The position numbers and the translations under genes are program-made. DNA of 7,162 nt, from positions 1-7,162 of the forward strand of contig JAJYZU010000053.1 in NCBI GenBank assembly GCA_021799755.1, in the 5' to 3' direction. The notes under the pieces were generated by a model. The model worked only from the letters and a program-made list of their open reading frames with translations, ran no database searches and was not told where the DNA came from. Origin of the DNA: Thermoplasmata archaeon. GTDB lineage: Archaea; Thermoplasmatota; Thermoplasmata; Thermoplasmatales; Thermoplasmataceae. Positions 1-5,450 of this stretch are shown one piece after another; position 1 is the first letter of the stretch; every line of letters starts with the position of its first letter.

Positions 1-399
1 TCTTCTGCTGCAGAGATTGCACTGAGGTTGAGAGAATACGCATCAAAGGTCGGTGGCAGGCAGCAGCTCGCTATTGAGAGATTTGCAAACGCCATGGAAG
101 AAATCCCAAGAGCCCTTTCAGAAAATGCTGGACTGGACCCAATTGATGTTCTCATAAAGATTAGAAGCAAGCACGCAGAAGGCCAGAAATACTACGGCAT
201 CAATGTATTCACTGGAGAAGTTGAGGACATGGGCAAGGTCGGAGTCATTGAACCTTTGAGGGTGGGAGAGCAGGCGATCGAATCTGCAACCGAAGCCTCA
301 GTGATGATTCTCAGGATTGACGATGTCATCGCAACAAAGGGAAGCAAAGGGCCGTCCACGCCACCCGGAGGACCTGGGGCAGGCGGAGACGAAGACTGA
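1..399 (+). CDS. ths: Thermosome subunit (group II chaperonin), C-terminal part only
   Basis: This is the last 132 codons of a thermosome subunit, the ATP-driven double-ring chaperonin that folds proteins in the archaeal cytoplasm. The gene begins left of the window; frame 1 is open from base 1 and ends at TGA 397-399. The visible part is the end of the equatorial domain: the segment [20 protein letters not shown], then [19 protein letters not shown], then [20 protein letters not shown] and LRIDDVI. All are strongly conserved in group II chaperonins near the C-terminus, where the chain returns to help form the ATP pocket and inter-subunit contacts. The tail is rich in Gly and Pro and ends in acidic residues (GGDED). 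It resembles other thermosome tails but lacks the Met-containing GGM repeats many have. The apical domain and the main ATP-binding loops are outside the window, so the paralogue (alpha or beta) cannot be told. The family assignment is very secure. Confidence 0.96.
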   Translation, partial: SSAAEIALRLREYASKVGGRQQLAIERFANAMEEIPRALSENAGLDPIDVLIKIRSKHAEGQKYYGINVFTGEVEDMGKVGVIEPLRVGEQAIESATEASVMILRIDDVIATKGSKGPSTPPGGPGAGGDED

Positions 400-423
400 G
401 CATATTAGACCAAAATCTCATAA

Positions 424-451
424 TTTTTTATATTCCAAATAAATTTTTTTT
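424..451 (+). terminator. T-rich termination region after the thermosome gene
   Basis: Two T runs lie 25-50 bases downstream of the thermosome stop codon: six T at 424-429 and eight T at 444-451, in very AT-rich sequence. Archaeal RNA polymerase stops at such oligo-T tracts without needing a hairpin, and none is visible here. The position fits the end of the chaperonin transcript. This is inference from base composition. Confidence 0.55.
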
Positions 452-562
452 GGTACAGAAAACTATTGTTCAAAAATATTGAAGACCTGTTTGTCCCTTA
501 ACAAAGAAAACCGAGTCCGGTATCTTAGCAAAGAGCAAGAAAAAAATCGAAATCAAAAACTG

Positions 563-570
563 TTATATAT
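563..570 (+). promoter_or_regulatory. Possible TATA box for taw1
   Basis: TTATATAT lies 17 bases before the ATG at 587. An archaeal start site about 25 bases downstream of the box centre would fall near 590, so the fit to ATG 587 is a few bases tight. The box lies inside the alternative longer reading from TTG 479, which argues that this AT-rich stretch is promoter rather than coding sequence. Another AT-rich box at about 424-433 could drive a longer transcript. Confidence 0.35.
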
Positions 571-586
571 TGATAAAATTTATCGA

Positions 587-1549
587 ATGGTGCAAAACGC
601 TTATGCCCAGGTTTATAAGAAGCAGCATTACGGAATGGTAGGCAAACACTCTGCAGTGAAGGTATGTCACTGGACAAAGAGTGAAATGACTGGTGGGAAA
701 GGCTGCTATAAGAACACGTTTTACGGTATAGAGTCTCACAGATGCATTCAGATGACGCCAGCGATGAATTCCTGTACAGAAAATTGTTCGTTTTGCTGGA
801 GATTCCAGGGATTTGACAGCATGCACATTTCAGACGAGGACGATCCCGAGTTCATACTCGAGGAGTCCATAAAGGCCCACAAAAAACTTCTATCTGGATT
901 CAAGGGGAATCCCAAGGTGACCACGGAGAAATGGGAGGAATCACAGAATCCCAAGCACATAGCCATTTCCCTTACCGGGGAACCAACCCTTTACACTAGA
1001 CTTGGTGAGTTCATAGAATTGGCCACTAAAAGAGGATTCTCCACATTTCTGGTCACAAACGGAACGTTGCCCATGGTACTAGAAAAACTCAATCCTCTTC
1101 CCACACAGCTTTATGTGACCGTCGCGGGTCCGAACAAACAGGTTTTCAACGATCTTCTGAATCCTGCTATAGGAAATGCGTGGGAAAACTTCAACAGAAC
1201 CATAGATCTGCTTCCGAGCCTTGACACAAGAATTGTGCTAAGACACACTCTGGTGAAAGACATAAACATGCCATTTCTGGATGAATACCATTTCCTTGAC
1301 AGCAGGGCAGATCCAGACTTCGTGGAATGCAAGGGTTATGTCCATGTGGGGCAGTCAATATCCAGGCTTACTCAGGATAATATGCCGTCCCATGAAGAGA
1401 TTCTCCAGTTCTCAAGAGACCTTGGTACCAGGCTTGGATACGAACTGACTGCTGACAGAAAGGAAAGCAGGGTCGCTCTTCTGGCAAAGGATCCCTCAAA
1501 TTCAAGGATCGACTTCGATAAAATTTCATCCAGATTGAACATTGCTTAG
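587..1549 (+). CDS. taw1: tRNA 4-demethylwyosine synthase Taw1 (radical SAM)
   Basis: Taw1 is the archaeal form of TYW1. It condenses N1-methylguanosine-37 of tRNA-Phe with two carbons of pyruvate to make the tricyclic base 4-demethylwyosine, the first committed step to wyosine bases that hold the reading frame. From ATG 587 the protein has 320 residues, close to archaeal homologues. The radical SAM motif CTENCSFCW carries Cys63, Cys67 and Cys70 (CxxxCxxC). Three more cysteines upstream, Cys27 (VCHW), Cys40 (GCYK) and Cys53 (SHRC), match the second 4Fe-4S cluster of Taw1. SLTGEPTLY is the GGE-like SAM-binding stretch, and GNPKV and the C-terminal MPSHEEI region are also family hallmarks. The frame stays open upstream to a TTG at 479, giving 356 residues, but those 36 codons are very AT-rich and contain a TATA-like box. 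ATG 587 also places MVQNAYAQVYKKQHY where known homologues begin, so I prefer it. The gene converges on the small membrane-protein gene with a 10-base gap. Confidence 0.93.
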   Translation: MVQNAYAQVYKKQHYGMVGKHSAVKVCHWTKSEMTGGKGCYKNTFYGIESHRCIQMTPAMNSCTENCSFCWRFQGFDSMHISDEDDPEFILEESIKAHKKLLSGFKGNPKVTTEKWEESQNPKHIAISLTGEPTLYTRLGEFIELATKRGFSTFLVTNGTLPMVLEKLNPLPTQLYVTVAGPNKQVFNDLLNPAIGNAWENFNRTIDLLPSLDTRIVLRHTLVKDINMPFLDEYHFLDSRADPDFVECKGYVHVGQSISRLTQDNMPSHEEILQFSRDLGTRLGYELTADRKESRVALLAKDPSNSRIDFDKISSRLNIA

Positions 1550-1559
1550 AAACGCCGGC

Positions 1560-1760
1560 TTACTCTTCAGTTTGAGGAATGATGTGAACAACTGCCATCG
1601 CAATGGGGACCACGCCCAGTATAGCAATAACCACTCCCAGAAGTATCCCCGGGGAAAATTTCTGAAACGCGGTATAAGTCGAATACGCAGACCCGATGGA
1701 AAACAGCAAGAGACCCACTATGATATAATTCATCCACCTGTTGTTACTTTCTCCGCTCAA
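1560..1760 (-). CDS. Small two-helix membrane protein, function unknown
   Basis: I do not recognise this 66-residue protein. It has two clear hydrophobic segments, about residues 12-32 (YIIVGLLLFSIGSAYSTYTAF) and 36-61 (SPGILLGVVIAILGVVPIAM and onward). A short polar N-terminus and the polar tail PQTEE flank them. The few residues between the helices (QKF) make a tight positively charged turn, so both ends probably lie on the same side of the membrane. The start is TTG 1760. A stop codon lies just upstream in frame, and a TATA-like box at 1791-1800 would start the transcript about 10 bases before this TTG, which supports it. An ATG ten codons in (1733) would still keep both helices. It converges on taw1 and diverges from the acyl-CoA dehydrogenase gene. 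The hydrophobic pattern and the promoter make it likely real, but no role can be given. Confidence 0.68.
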   Translation of the reverse strand: MSGESNNRWMNYIIVGLLLFSIGSAYSTYTAFQKFSPGILLGVVIAILGVVPIAMAVVHIIPQTEE

Positions 1761-1790
1761 TGATTATCACTATTCCAGAACAATAAAAAC

Positions 1791-1800
1791 TATTTATAAG
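1791..1800 (-). promoter_or_regulatory. TATA box for the small membrane protein gene
   Basis: On the minus strand the bases read CTTATAAATA, very close to the archaeal TATA consensus. The expected start site, about 25 bases downstream, is near 1768-1772, some 10 bases ahead of the TTG at 1760. That gives a nearly leaderless transcript. Because the box is nearly symmetric it could also fire rightwards and yield a roughly 85-base leader for the dehydrogenase gene, but that gene has a better placed box of its own. Confidence 0.55.
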
Positions 1801-1882
1801 TATTCCGATTGAAAATCTCAGCTATCATTTAACTAATGTTCAAAATAATCATAATCAGAAATTCGGTTACAAGGATCAATTT

Positions 1883-1894
1883 TGCCAAGTGGCA
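1883..1894. promoter_or_regulatory. Inverted repeat next to the dehydrogenase TATA box (possible operator)
   Basis: TGCCA-AG-TGGCA is a perfect inverted repeat with five-base arms. It ends one base before the TATA-like box at 1896-1905 and so covers the site where TFB would contact the BRE. A dimeric repressor bound here would block initiation. The repeat is short enough to occur by chance, so only its position makes it notable. Confidence 0.3.
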
Positions 1895-1895
1895 G

Positions 1896-1905
1896 TTAAA
1901 TTATA
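1896..1905 (+). promoter_or_regulatory. TATA box for the acyl-CoA dehydrogenase gene
   Basis: TTAAATTATA is centred about 32 bases before the ATG at 1933, so transcription should begin near 1925-1930, directly in front of that ATG. This gives a leaderless or almost leaderless message. It also decides the start: the upstream GTG at 1906 would lie before the transcript begins. Confidence 0.5.
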
Positions 1906-1932
1906 GTGCTAGAGGATTTAGTAAGGATAAGG

Positions 1933-3126
1933 ATGCTTGATTACAGCTTTTCACAGGATCAGGAAATGATGCGGGAGTCCGTCAGAGAATTTGCAAAGAG
2001 GGAAATTTCTCCGAGAATTCCTTCCATGATCAAGAACAGGAGAATCCCAGATGAGATTTTCAGCGGGCTCGCCAGAATGAATCTGCTGGGAATGACAGTG
2101 CCGGAAAAATATGGGGGCATAGGTGCAGACGCGGTTACAACAGGAATTGCTGCAGAAGAGATTGCACGCGCTGATCCAACTGCGTCCATCCCGGTACTCT
2201 TTCTCGTGGACAATGCCTGGTCATACCTGGTAAGCAAGTACGGTACGGAAGAACTCAAGTCTTCGCTTCTTCCAAACGTCGCGAAGGGGAAATCAATAGT
2301 GGGGATAGCCTCCACTGAACCAAATTTTGGATCAGACATAGGTTCGATGACCACCACTGCCACCATCAAGGGGAATGAGATAGTCATTACCGGAGAGAAG
2401 GCTTTTATAAGTCTTATTAGAGACATAAAGGAGAGAAGCGGAGGATTTGTCACAGTGACCAAAACTGACATGAGCAGAGGCACAGGCGGTGTCTCTCTCG
2501 TTTACGTTCCATACAATGAGGGGAAATTCGACATAAACTACACTGAGGAAATGGGAAGAGAAGGATCCTCGTGGGGCAGCTTCAGAATCAACAACCTGAG
2601 TGTTCCGGCAAGCAACATGCTTGGCACACTTAACAAGGGATTCAACATAGTTCATGAGGGGTTCGAATTTGCGAGAGGGCTGATATCTGTTATTAGTGCA
2701 GCATCCGCCTTAAATTCTCTCGAAAACGGGATGAACTACATGAAGGAAAGAAAAGCCTTCGGGCAGTCGATTGCAAAATATCAGGGGCTCCAGTTCGATC
2801 TGGCCGGCCACGTCGCTAAAATGGAAGCGGCAATGACAATGGCCTACAAAGCGCTCTGGACATATGATCAGGAACAGAAATACGGTAAATTCACAAGATT
2901 TCAGGTGAGCAAGGCAATAGCCGTGGCAAAACTCATCTCAACAACATGGGCATTTGATGCAATCAATGATGCACTGCAGTGGCAGGGAGCTTATGGGTAT
3001 TCGAAGGACTGTCCTGAAGAATGGGCGCTGAGAGGAATACGATCTTTCCAGCTTGCTGAGGGATCGAGGGAGATAATGAAACTGATCATTGCGAGGGAGA
3101 GTCTTGGAAAGGAATACATAAAATAA
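1933..3126 (+). CDS. Acyl-CoA dehydrogenase (FAD-dependent)
   Basis: This 397-residue protein has the length and order of a complete acyl-CoA dehydrogenase. These cytoplasmic flavoenzymes oxidise an acyl-CoA to the 2,3-enoyl-CoA and pass electrons to an electron-transfer flavoprotein. The N-terminal helical domain opens with LDYSFSQDQEMMRESVREFA. The middle beta domain has GIASTEPNFGSD (residues 124-135) and ITGEKAFIS (152-160), which contact FAD and substrate. The C-terminal helical domain has ERKAFGQSI (272-280), QWQGAYGY (349-356), and LAEGSREI with Glu376 at the usual position of the catalytic base. ATG 1933 was chosen over GTG 1906 because homologues begin just before the DYSFSQDQE-type segment and the TATA box would leave GTG outside the message. 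Substrate chain length or branching cannot be read from sequence. No thiolase, hydratase or flavoprotein gene is adjacent, so the gene seems to be transcribed alone. It converges on the dihydropteroate synthase gene across a 94-base gap in which I see no T tract. Confidence 0.94.
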   Translation: MLDYSFSQDQEMMRESVREFAKREISPRIPSMIKNRRIPDEIFSGLARMNLLGMTVPEKYGGIGADAVTTGIAAEEIARADPTASIPVLFLVDNAWSYLVSKYGTEELKSSLLPNVAKGKSIVGIASTEPNFGSDIGSMTTTATIKGNEIVITGEKAFISLIRDIKERSGGFVTVTKTDMSRGTGGVSLVYVPYNEGKFDINYTEEMGREGSSWGSFRINNLSVPASNMLGTLNKGFNIVHEGFEFARGLISVISAASALNSLENGMNYMKERKAFGQSIAKYQGLQFDLAGHVAKMEAAMTMAYKALWTYDQEQKYGKFTRFQVSKAIAVAKLISTTWAFDAINDALQWQGAYGYSKDCPEEWALRGIRSFQLAEGSREIMKLIIARESLGKEYIK

Positions 3127-3220
3127 GTCGCAGAATATTGAATGTAATCAAGGTCAGGCATGGAACCGGTACAACGGACTGTAAATAAGATCTGTCCAAT
3201 TCAGGAGAAATCTCCCGGCC

Positions 3221-4240
3221 CTAACAGGTCAGCTTATGATAGACTGACAGGGCATCAAGATTCTCCTTTACATCATGAACTCTCAGATAATCGACCTTTT
3301 TTTCCATCAGGTAGATAGAGGATGCAAGCGTTCCTGCCAGTCTCTGGTCGACTTTATTCCCTGTTATGTCGCCTATGAAACTCTTTCTGGAAACACCAAC
3401 CAGGGTTTCAAATCCCATGTTCAATGAATCGAGGCCCCTGATCAGTGCGAGGTTCTGCTCAAAATTCTTTCCGAATCCAATTCCAGGGTCAAGTATGACA
3501 TTCCTTGGTTTTATGCCGGATTTTACCAGATGCGAGGCCCGCTGAAAAAGAAAACTATTCACTTCCCTTACCACGTCCGAGTAATTGGGGTGATTCTGCA
3601 TCGTAGAAGGCTCTCCCTGCATGTGCATTACGATGCACTTGAGCTCGTTCCTTTTCGCGATATCCACTATCCTCTCATCGGAAAACCCGGAGATATCGTT
3701 GATGAATGATATACCGAAATCGATGGCCGCTTCCAGGGTTTCCGGGTTTCTGGTATCCACAGAGATCGGTACACTGGAGCATTCCCTTATGTATTTTATG
3801 AACGGAATTATCCTGGCGATTTCTGTGGTAGCACTGATTCTCCTGCTTCCCGGTCTGGTGCTTTCTCCACCGATATCGATAATGTCTGGTTTCTGGTCAA
3901 GGAAACTGTCAATAGATTTTATATCTTCCGGGATAAATCTTGATCCAGGGTAGAAAGAATCTGGGGTTGCATTGAGTATTCCCATTATCCTGGGAATTGA
4001 AGGATTCCTTGCAATCTTTCCGAACATTGATTTTGCCAGTTCCGCTTCTGCGCCAGGAAATTTTCCAGAAGCCCTAAGAACGTCTTCAACATCCTTTTCA
4101 TCGGCCTGTATTAAGCCGGGGCGAAAGCTTTTCTCCAACTTCACAACGAAAGGCTGGCTGCCGTAGACCTCGAAAAGGCCGTTTCCTTCAAACCCGGTGA
4201 TCTTTCTGGCAGGGAAAAGCAGAAAGTCGCTATCAAGCAT
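3221..4240 (-). CDS. folP: Dihydropteroate synthase with N-terminal extension
   Basis: Dihydropteroate synthase joins the pterin pyrophosphate 6-hydroxymethyl-dihydropterin-PP to p-aminobenzoate (or a related arylamine in archaea) to make the pteroate core of folate-type cofactors. It is a cytoplasmic TIM barrel. All family motifs are present in order: IMGILNATPDSF (85-96), DIIDIGGESTRPGS (119-132), PISVDT (158-163), INDISG (180-185), MHMQGEPSTMQ (205-215), ILDPGIGFGK (249-258), VGVSRKSFIG (281-290) and RVHDVKE (320-326). The barrel therefore spans about residues 83-339, normal for the family. About 82 residues precede it, without a motif I recognise. They are not obviously a membrane or signal segment and could be a separate small domain. 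In the first loop the usual SDGG is replaced by YPGSR. ATG 4240 sits about 25 bases from a TATA box, so the message looks leaderless. No other folate gene is nearby. The enzyme call is secure; the natural arylamine substrate is uncertain. Confidence 0.94.
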   Translation of the reverse strand: MLDSDFLLFPARKITGFEGNGLFEVYGSQPFVVKLEKSFRPGLIQADEKDVEDVLRASGKFPGAEAELAKSMFGKIARNPSIPRIMGILNATPDSFYPGSRFIPEDIKSIDSFLDQKPDIIDIGGESTRPGSRRISATTEIARIIPFIKYIRECSSVPISVDTRNPETLEAAIDFGISFINDISGFSDERIVDIAKRNELKCIVMHMQGEPSTMQNHPNYSDVVREVNSFLFQRASHLVKSGIKPRNVILDPGIGFGKNFEQNLALIRGLDSLNMGFETLVGVSRKSFIGDITGNKVDQRLAGTLASSIYLMEKKVDYLRVHDVKENLDALSVYHKLTC

Positions 4241-4260
4241 GATTTCTGAAGGACAAAGGA

Positions 4261-4270
4261 ATTATTTACC
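4261..4270 (-). promoter_or_regulatory. TATA box for folP
   Basis: On the minus strand the bases read GGTAAATAAT, centred about 26 bases before the A of ATG 4240. That is the spacing expected if transcription starts at the start codon itself, as in leaderless archaeal messages. No ribosome binding site is seen before the ATG, which agrees. Confidence 0.5.
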
Positions 4271-4332
4271 TTTGCAGTCGTACTTTGACGCATGGTGCAT
4301 TGAACCAACCTATCCTTTCATGTACATCTGCT

Positions 4333-4342
4333 AGTTTAATAC
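4333..4342 (+). promoter_or_regulatory. TATA-like box for the ChrB-like gene
   Basis: AGTTTAATAC is centred about 33 bases before ATG 4371, placing the transcript start near 4363. An upstream in-frame ATG at 4353 would then be left out of the message. The match to the TATA consensus is moderate. An eight-base palindrome, ATGTACAT (4320-4327), lies just upstream and may be chance. Confidence 0.4.
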
Positions 4343-4370
4343 GCATCAAAACATGCTATCATGTGATCAA

Positions 4371-4844
4371 ATGAAATGGATAACAAGAGAGAAGGCCAAG
4401 GTGGACAGGATCGCCTGCCCGTGGGTAATCAAGAGGTTTGTGGACCCGGACGCTGAATTTATTTTTGTTCCAAGGGACAGGGTAATTAAGGCAGCGAAGG
4501 AAATGAATGCCATTCCGTTCGATGTGGAAGGAGCGGAACTTACCCACTATAAGGAAAACGATGAGGAGAGAGTGAGTTTCGACTCCGTTATAAGGAAGTA
4601 CAATCTAAAGGACGAGGCGCTTCTGGATCTTGCAGCTATTGTGAGAGGGGCGGATGCTGATCTTTCCAATCCGAGACCAGAATCTGCAGGACTTGAAGCT
4701 GCAGCAATGGGTTTCAGGGAGATAGCGAAGGACGATCATGAAAACATGAAACTTCAGTTTCCACTGTATGACGCACTCTACCAGTACTGCAGGATGAAAA
4801 CCGGCAAGAATACAAGACTGGAACACAGCACGCACCAAAAGTGA
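4371..4844 (+). CDS. Stand-alone ChrB C-terminal domain protein (chromate-resistance family)
   Basis: This 157-residue soluble protein is essentially one copy of the domain found at the C-terminus of bacterial ChrB, a factor linked to chromate resistance. The family's opening WITREKAKVDRIACPWVIKR (residues 3-22) is well kept, followed by PFDVEGAELTH (49-59) with the conserved His59, a SFDSVIRKY segment (69-77), IVRGADAD (90-97), ESAGLEAAAMG (104-114) and the DDH at 121-123. In many relatives a Cys precedes the FD pair after the His; here it is replaced (RVSFD). ChrB's N-terminal half is absent and no ChrA transporter is seen, so a role in chromate resistance should not be assumed. The conserved acidic and His residues hint at metal binding or a catalytic site, which is inference. 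ATG 4371 was chosen over ATG 4353 because homologues begin at the MKW-type start and the TATA-like box favours it. It diverges from folP. Confidence 0.82.
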   Translation: MKWITREKAKVDRIACPWVIKRFVDPDAEFIFVPRDRVIKAAKEMNAIPFDVEGAELTHYKENDEERVSFDSVIRKYNLKDEALLDLAAIVRGADADLSNPRPESAGLEAAAMGFREIAKDDHENMKLQFPLYDALYQYCRMKTGKNTRLEHSTHQK

Positions 4845-4864
4845 TCGCTGTCTCCTGTCGCCAA

Positions 4865-4870
4865 TTTTTT
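4865..4870 (+). terminator. T tract after the ChrB-like gene
   Basis: Six T at 4865-4870, 21 bases after the stop codon, are a plausible archaeal oligo-T terminator. A small stem with six-base arms (4874-4879 with 4885-4890, loop of five) follows the tract rather than preceding it, so it is not a bacterial-style terminator. Confidence 0.4.
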
Positions 4871-4918
4871 GATTACATTATTGAAATGTAGGGAAAAGTA
4901 TCATGCTTTATGCTTTTC

Positions 4919-4963
4919 GTATATAAATTAACGGATTTCGTTTCCTTTATAAAACCTTATATG
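4919..4963 (+). promoter_or_regulatory. Cluster of TATA-like boxes ahead of the small protein-ABCE1 operon
   Basis: Three boxes follow one another: TATATAAA at 4920-4927, CTTTATAAAA at 4945-4954 and CCTTATAT at 4954-4961. Expected start sites are near 4950, 4977 and 4985. All fit transcription of the two downstream genes, with leaders of roughly 60, 35 and 28 bases before ATG 5013. The middle box is the best match to the archaeal consensus. Which is used cannot be decided by eye. Confidence 0.5.
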
Positions 4964-5002
4964 CACTCTTTCGATTAAGTTGCTCGCTCTGAACTTAGAG
5001 AA

Positions 5003-5009
5003 AGATGAT
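5003..5009 (+). promoter_or_regulatory. Shine-Dalgarno-like site for the small conserved protein
   Basis: AGATGAT pairs, with one mismatch, to the end of archaeal 16S rRNA (complement GGAGGTGATC). It ends three bases before ATG 5013. It supports that ATG over the in-frame TTG at 4980. Confidence 0.4.
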
Positions 5010-5012
5010 TGT

Positions 5013-5441
5013 ATGAATAATGGTAATTTGAAGGCTGAAACTCCAAGAAAAAAGAGGTATTATACAAACCTCGAGGAGTTATCCGCAGCTATAGGAACCG
5101 GTCTCAGCCTTCAGAACAGGAAGATGAGCAGGGAAGAATCGATTGAGGCGGCTGAACACCTCATTAATTTCTTTGGATACAACGATAGGGTTATAGACAA
5201 CATGCTTGAACCGGAAGATCGCGATGCTTTCTACACGATGGAAGATATTGGCGTGCTTCAGACAGAACGCGAGGAGACAACGCTGTTTGATGGAAGGGAA
5301 TGGAGAATACACTACTGGATTCTGAACACAGACAGGATATACGAGCTGTCTAAAATGAAGCTGAGGGATGTCAGGGCAAAGCAGGACGACACCTTCAATT
5401 TTTACGAGACCATTCCTGATGAGTACTGGCGTGCATCTTAG
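5013..5441 (+). CDS. Small conserved archaeal protein (possibly DUF6015), operon partner of ABCE1
   Basis: This 142-residue soluble protein is of unknown function. It resembles, from memory, archaeal proteins labelled DUF6015, but I cannot verify that name here. The N-terminal 17 residues are polar and basic (PRKKR). A helical region follows (NLEELSAAIGTGLSLQNRKM, then REESIEAAEHLINFFG). The most striking part is residues 55-103: GYNDRVIDNMLEPEDRDAFY, MEDIGVLQTEREETTLFDG and REWRIHYWIL. A helix pair followed by a charged beta hairpin ending in aromatic residues would suit a winged-helix-like fold, which is inference only. No cysteines, transmembrane segments or signal peptide are seen. The stop is 9 bases before ABCE1's ATG, so the two are almost surely co-transcribed, suggesting a link to ribosomes or translation. 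An in-frame TTG at 4980 would add 11 residues and lies near a possible transcript start, so it remains an alternative start. Confidence 0.8.
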   Translation: MNNGNLKAETPRKKRYYTNLEELSAAIGTGLSLQNRKMSREESIEAAEHLINFFGYNDRVIDNMLEPEDRDAFYTMEDIGVLQTEREETTLFDGREWRIHYWILNTDRIYELSKMKLRDVRAKQDDTFNFYETIPDEYWRAS

Positions 5442-5446
5442 GGGAT
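5440..5446 (+). promoter_or_regulatory. Ribosome binding site of ABCE1, overlapping the upstream stop
   Basis: AGGGGAT begins inside the stop codon of the upstream gene and ends four bases before ATG 5451. It matches GGTGAT of the archaeal Shine-Dalgarno with one change. It supports translation of ABCE1 as the second gene of the operon and fixes its start. Confidence 0.5.
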
Positions 5447-5450
5447 TGCC

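Noticed and set aside
1542..1763. 73-codon plus-strand frame overlapping the taw1 end
   Set aside because: It lies opposite the small membrane-protein gene, which has a coherent hydrophobic pattern and a promoter. The plus-strand translation is low-complexity polar sequence.
1959..2483. 174-codon minus-strand frame inside the acyl-CoA dehydrogenase gene
   Set aside because: It is fully antisense to a strongly supported gene and reflects that gene's codon pattern; no promoter or recognisable motif is seen.
3150..3216. tRNA-like stretch containing GGACTGTAAAT, reminiscent of a tRNA-Tyr anticodon arm, and a small GGAGA-AA-TCTCC palindrome
   Set aside because: There is no matching T arm or acceptor stem and the anticodon stem cannot be closed. 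The palindrome has five-base arms with a two-base loop and no T tract, so it is not a convincing terminator.
4320..4327. ATGTACAT palindrome upstream of the ChrB-like promoter
   Set aside because: Eight-base palindromes are expected about once per 256 bases by chance. I see no second copy in the folP/ChrB-like control region to support an operator.
4874..4890. Small hairpin TACATT-loop-AATGTA after the ChrB-like gene
   Set aside because: It has six AT-rich pairs only and follows rather than precedes the T tract. It is too weak to call a terminator or RNA element.
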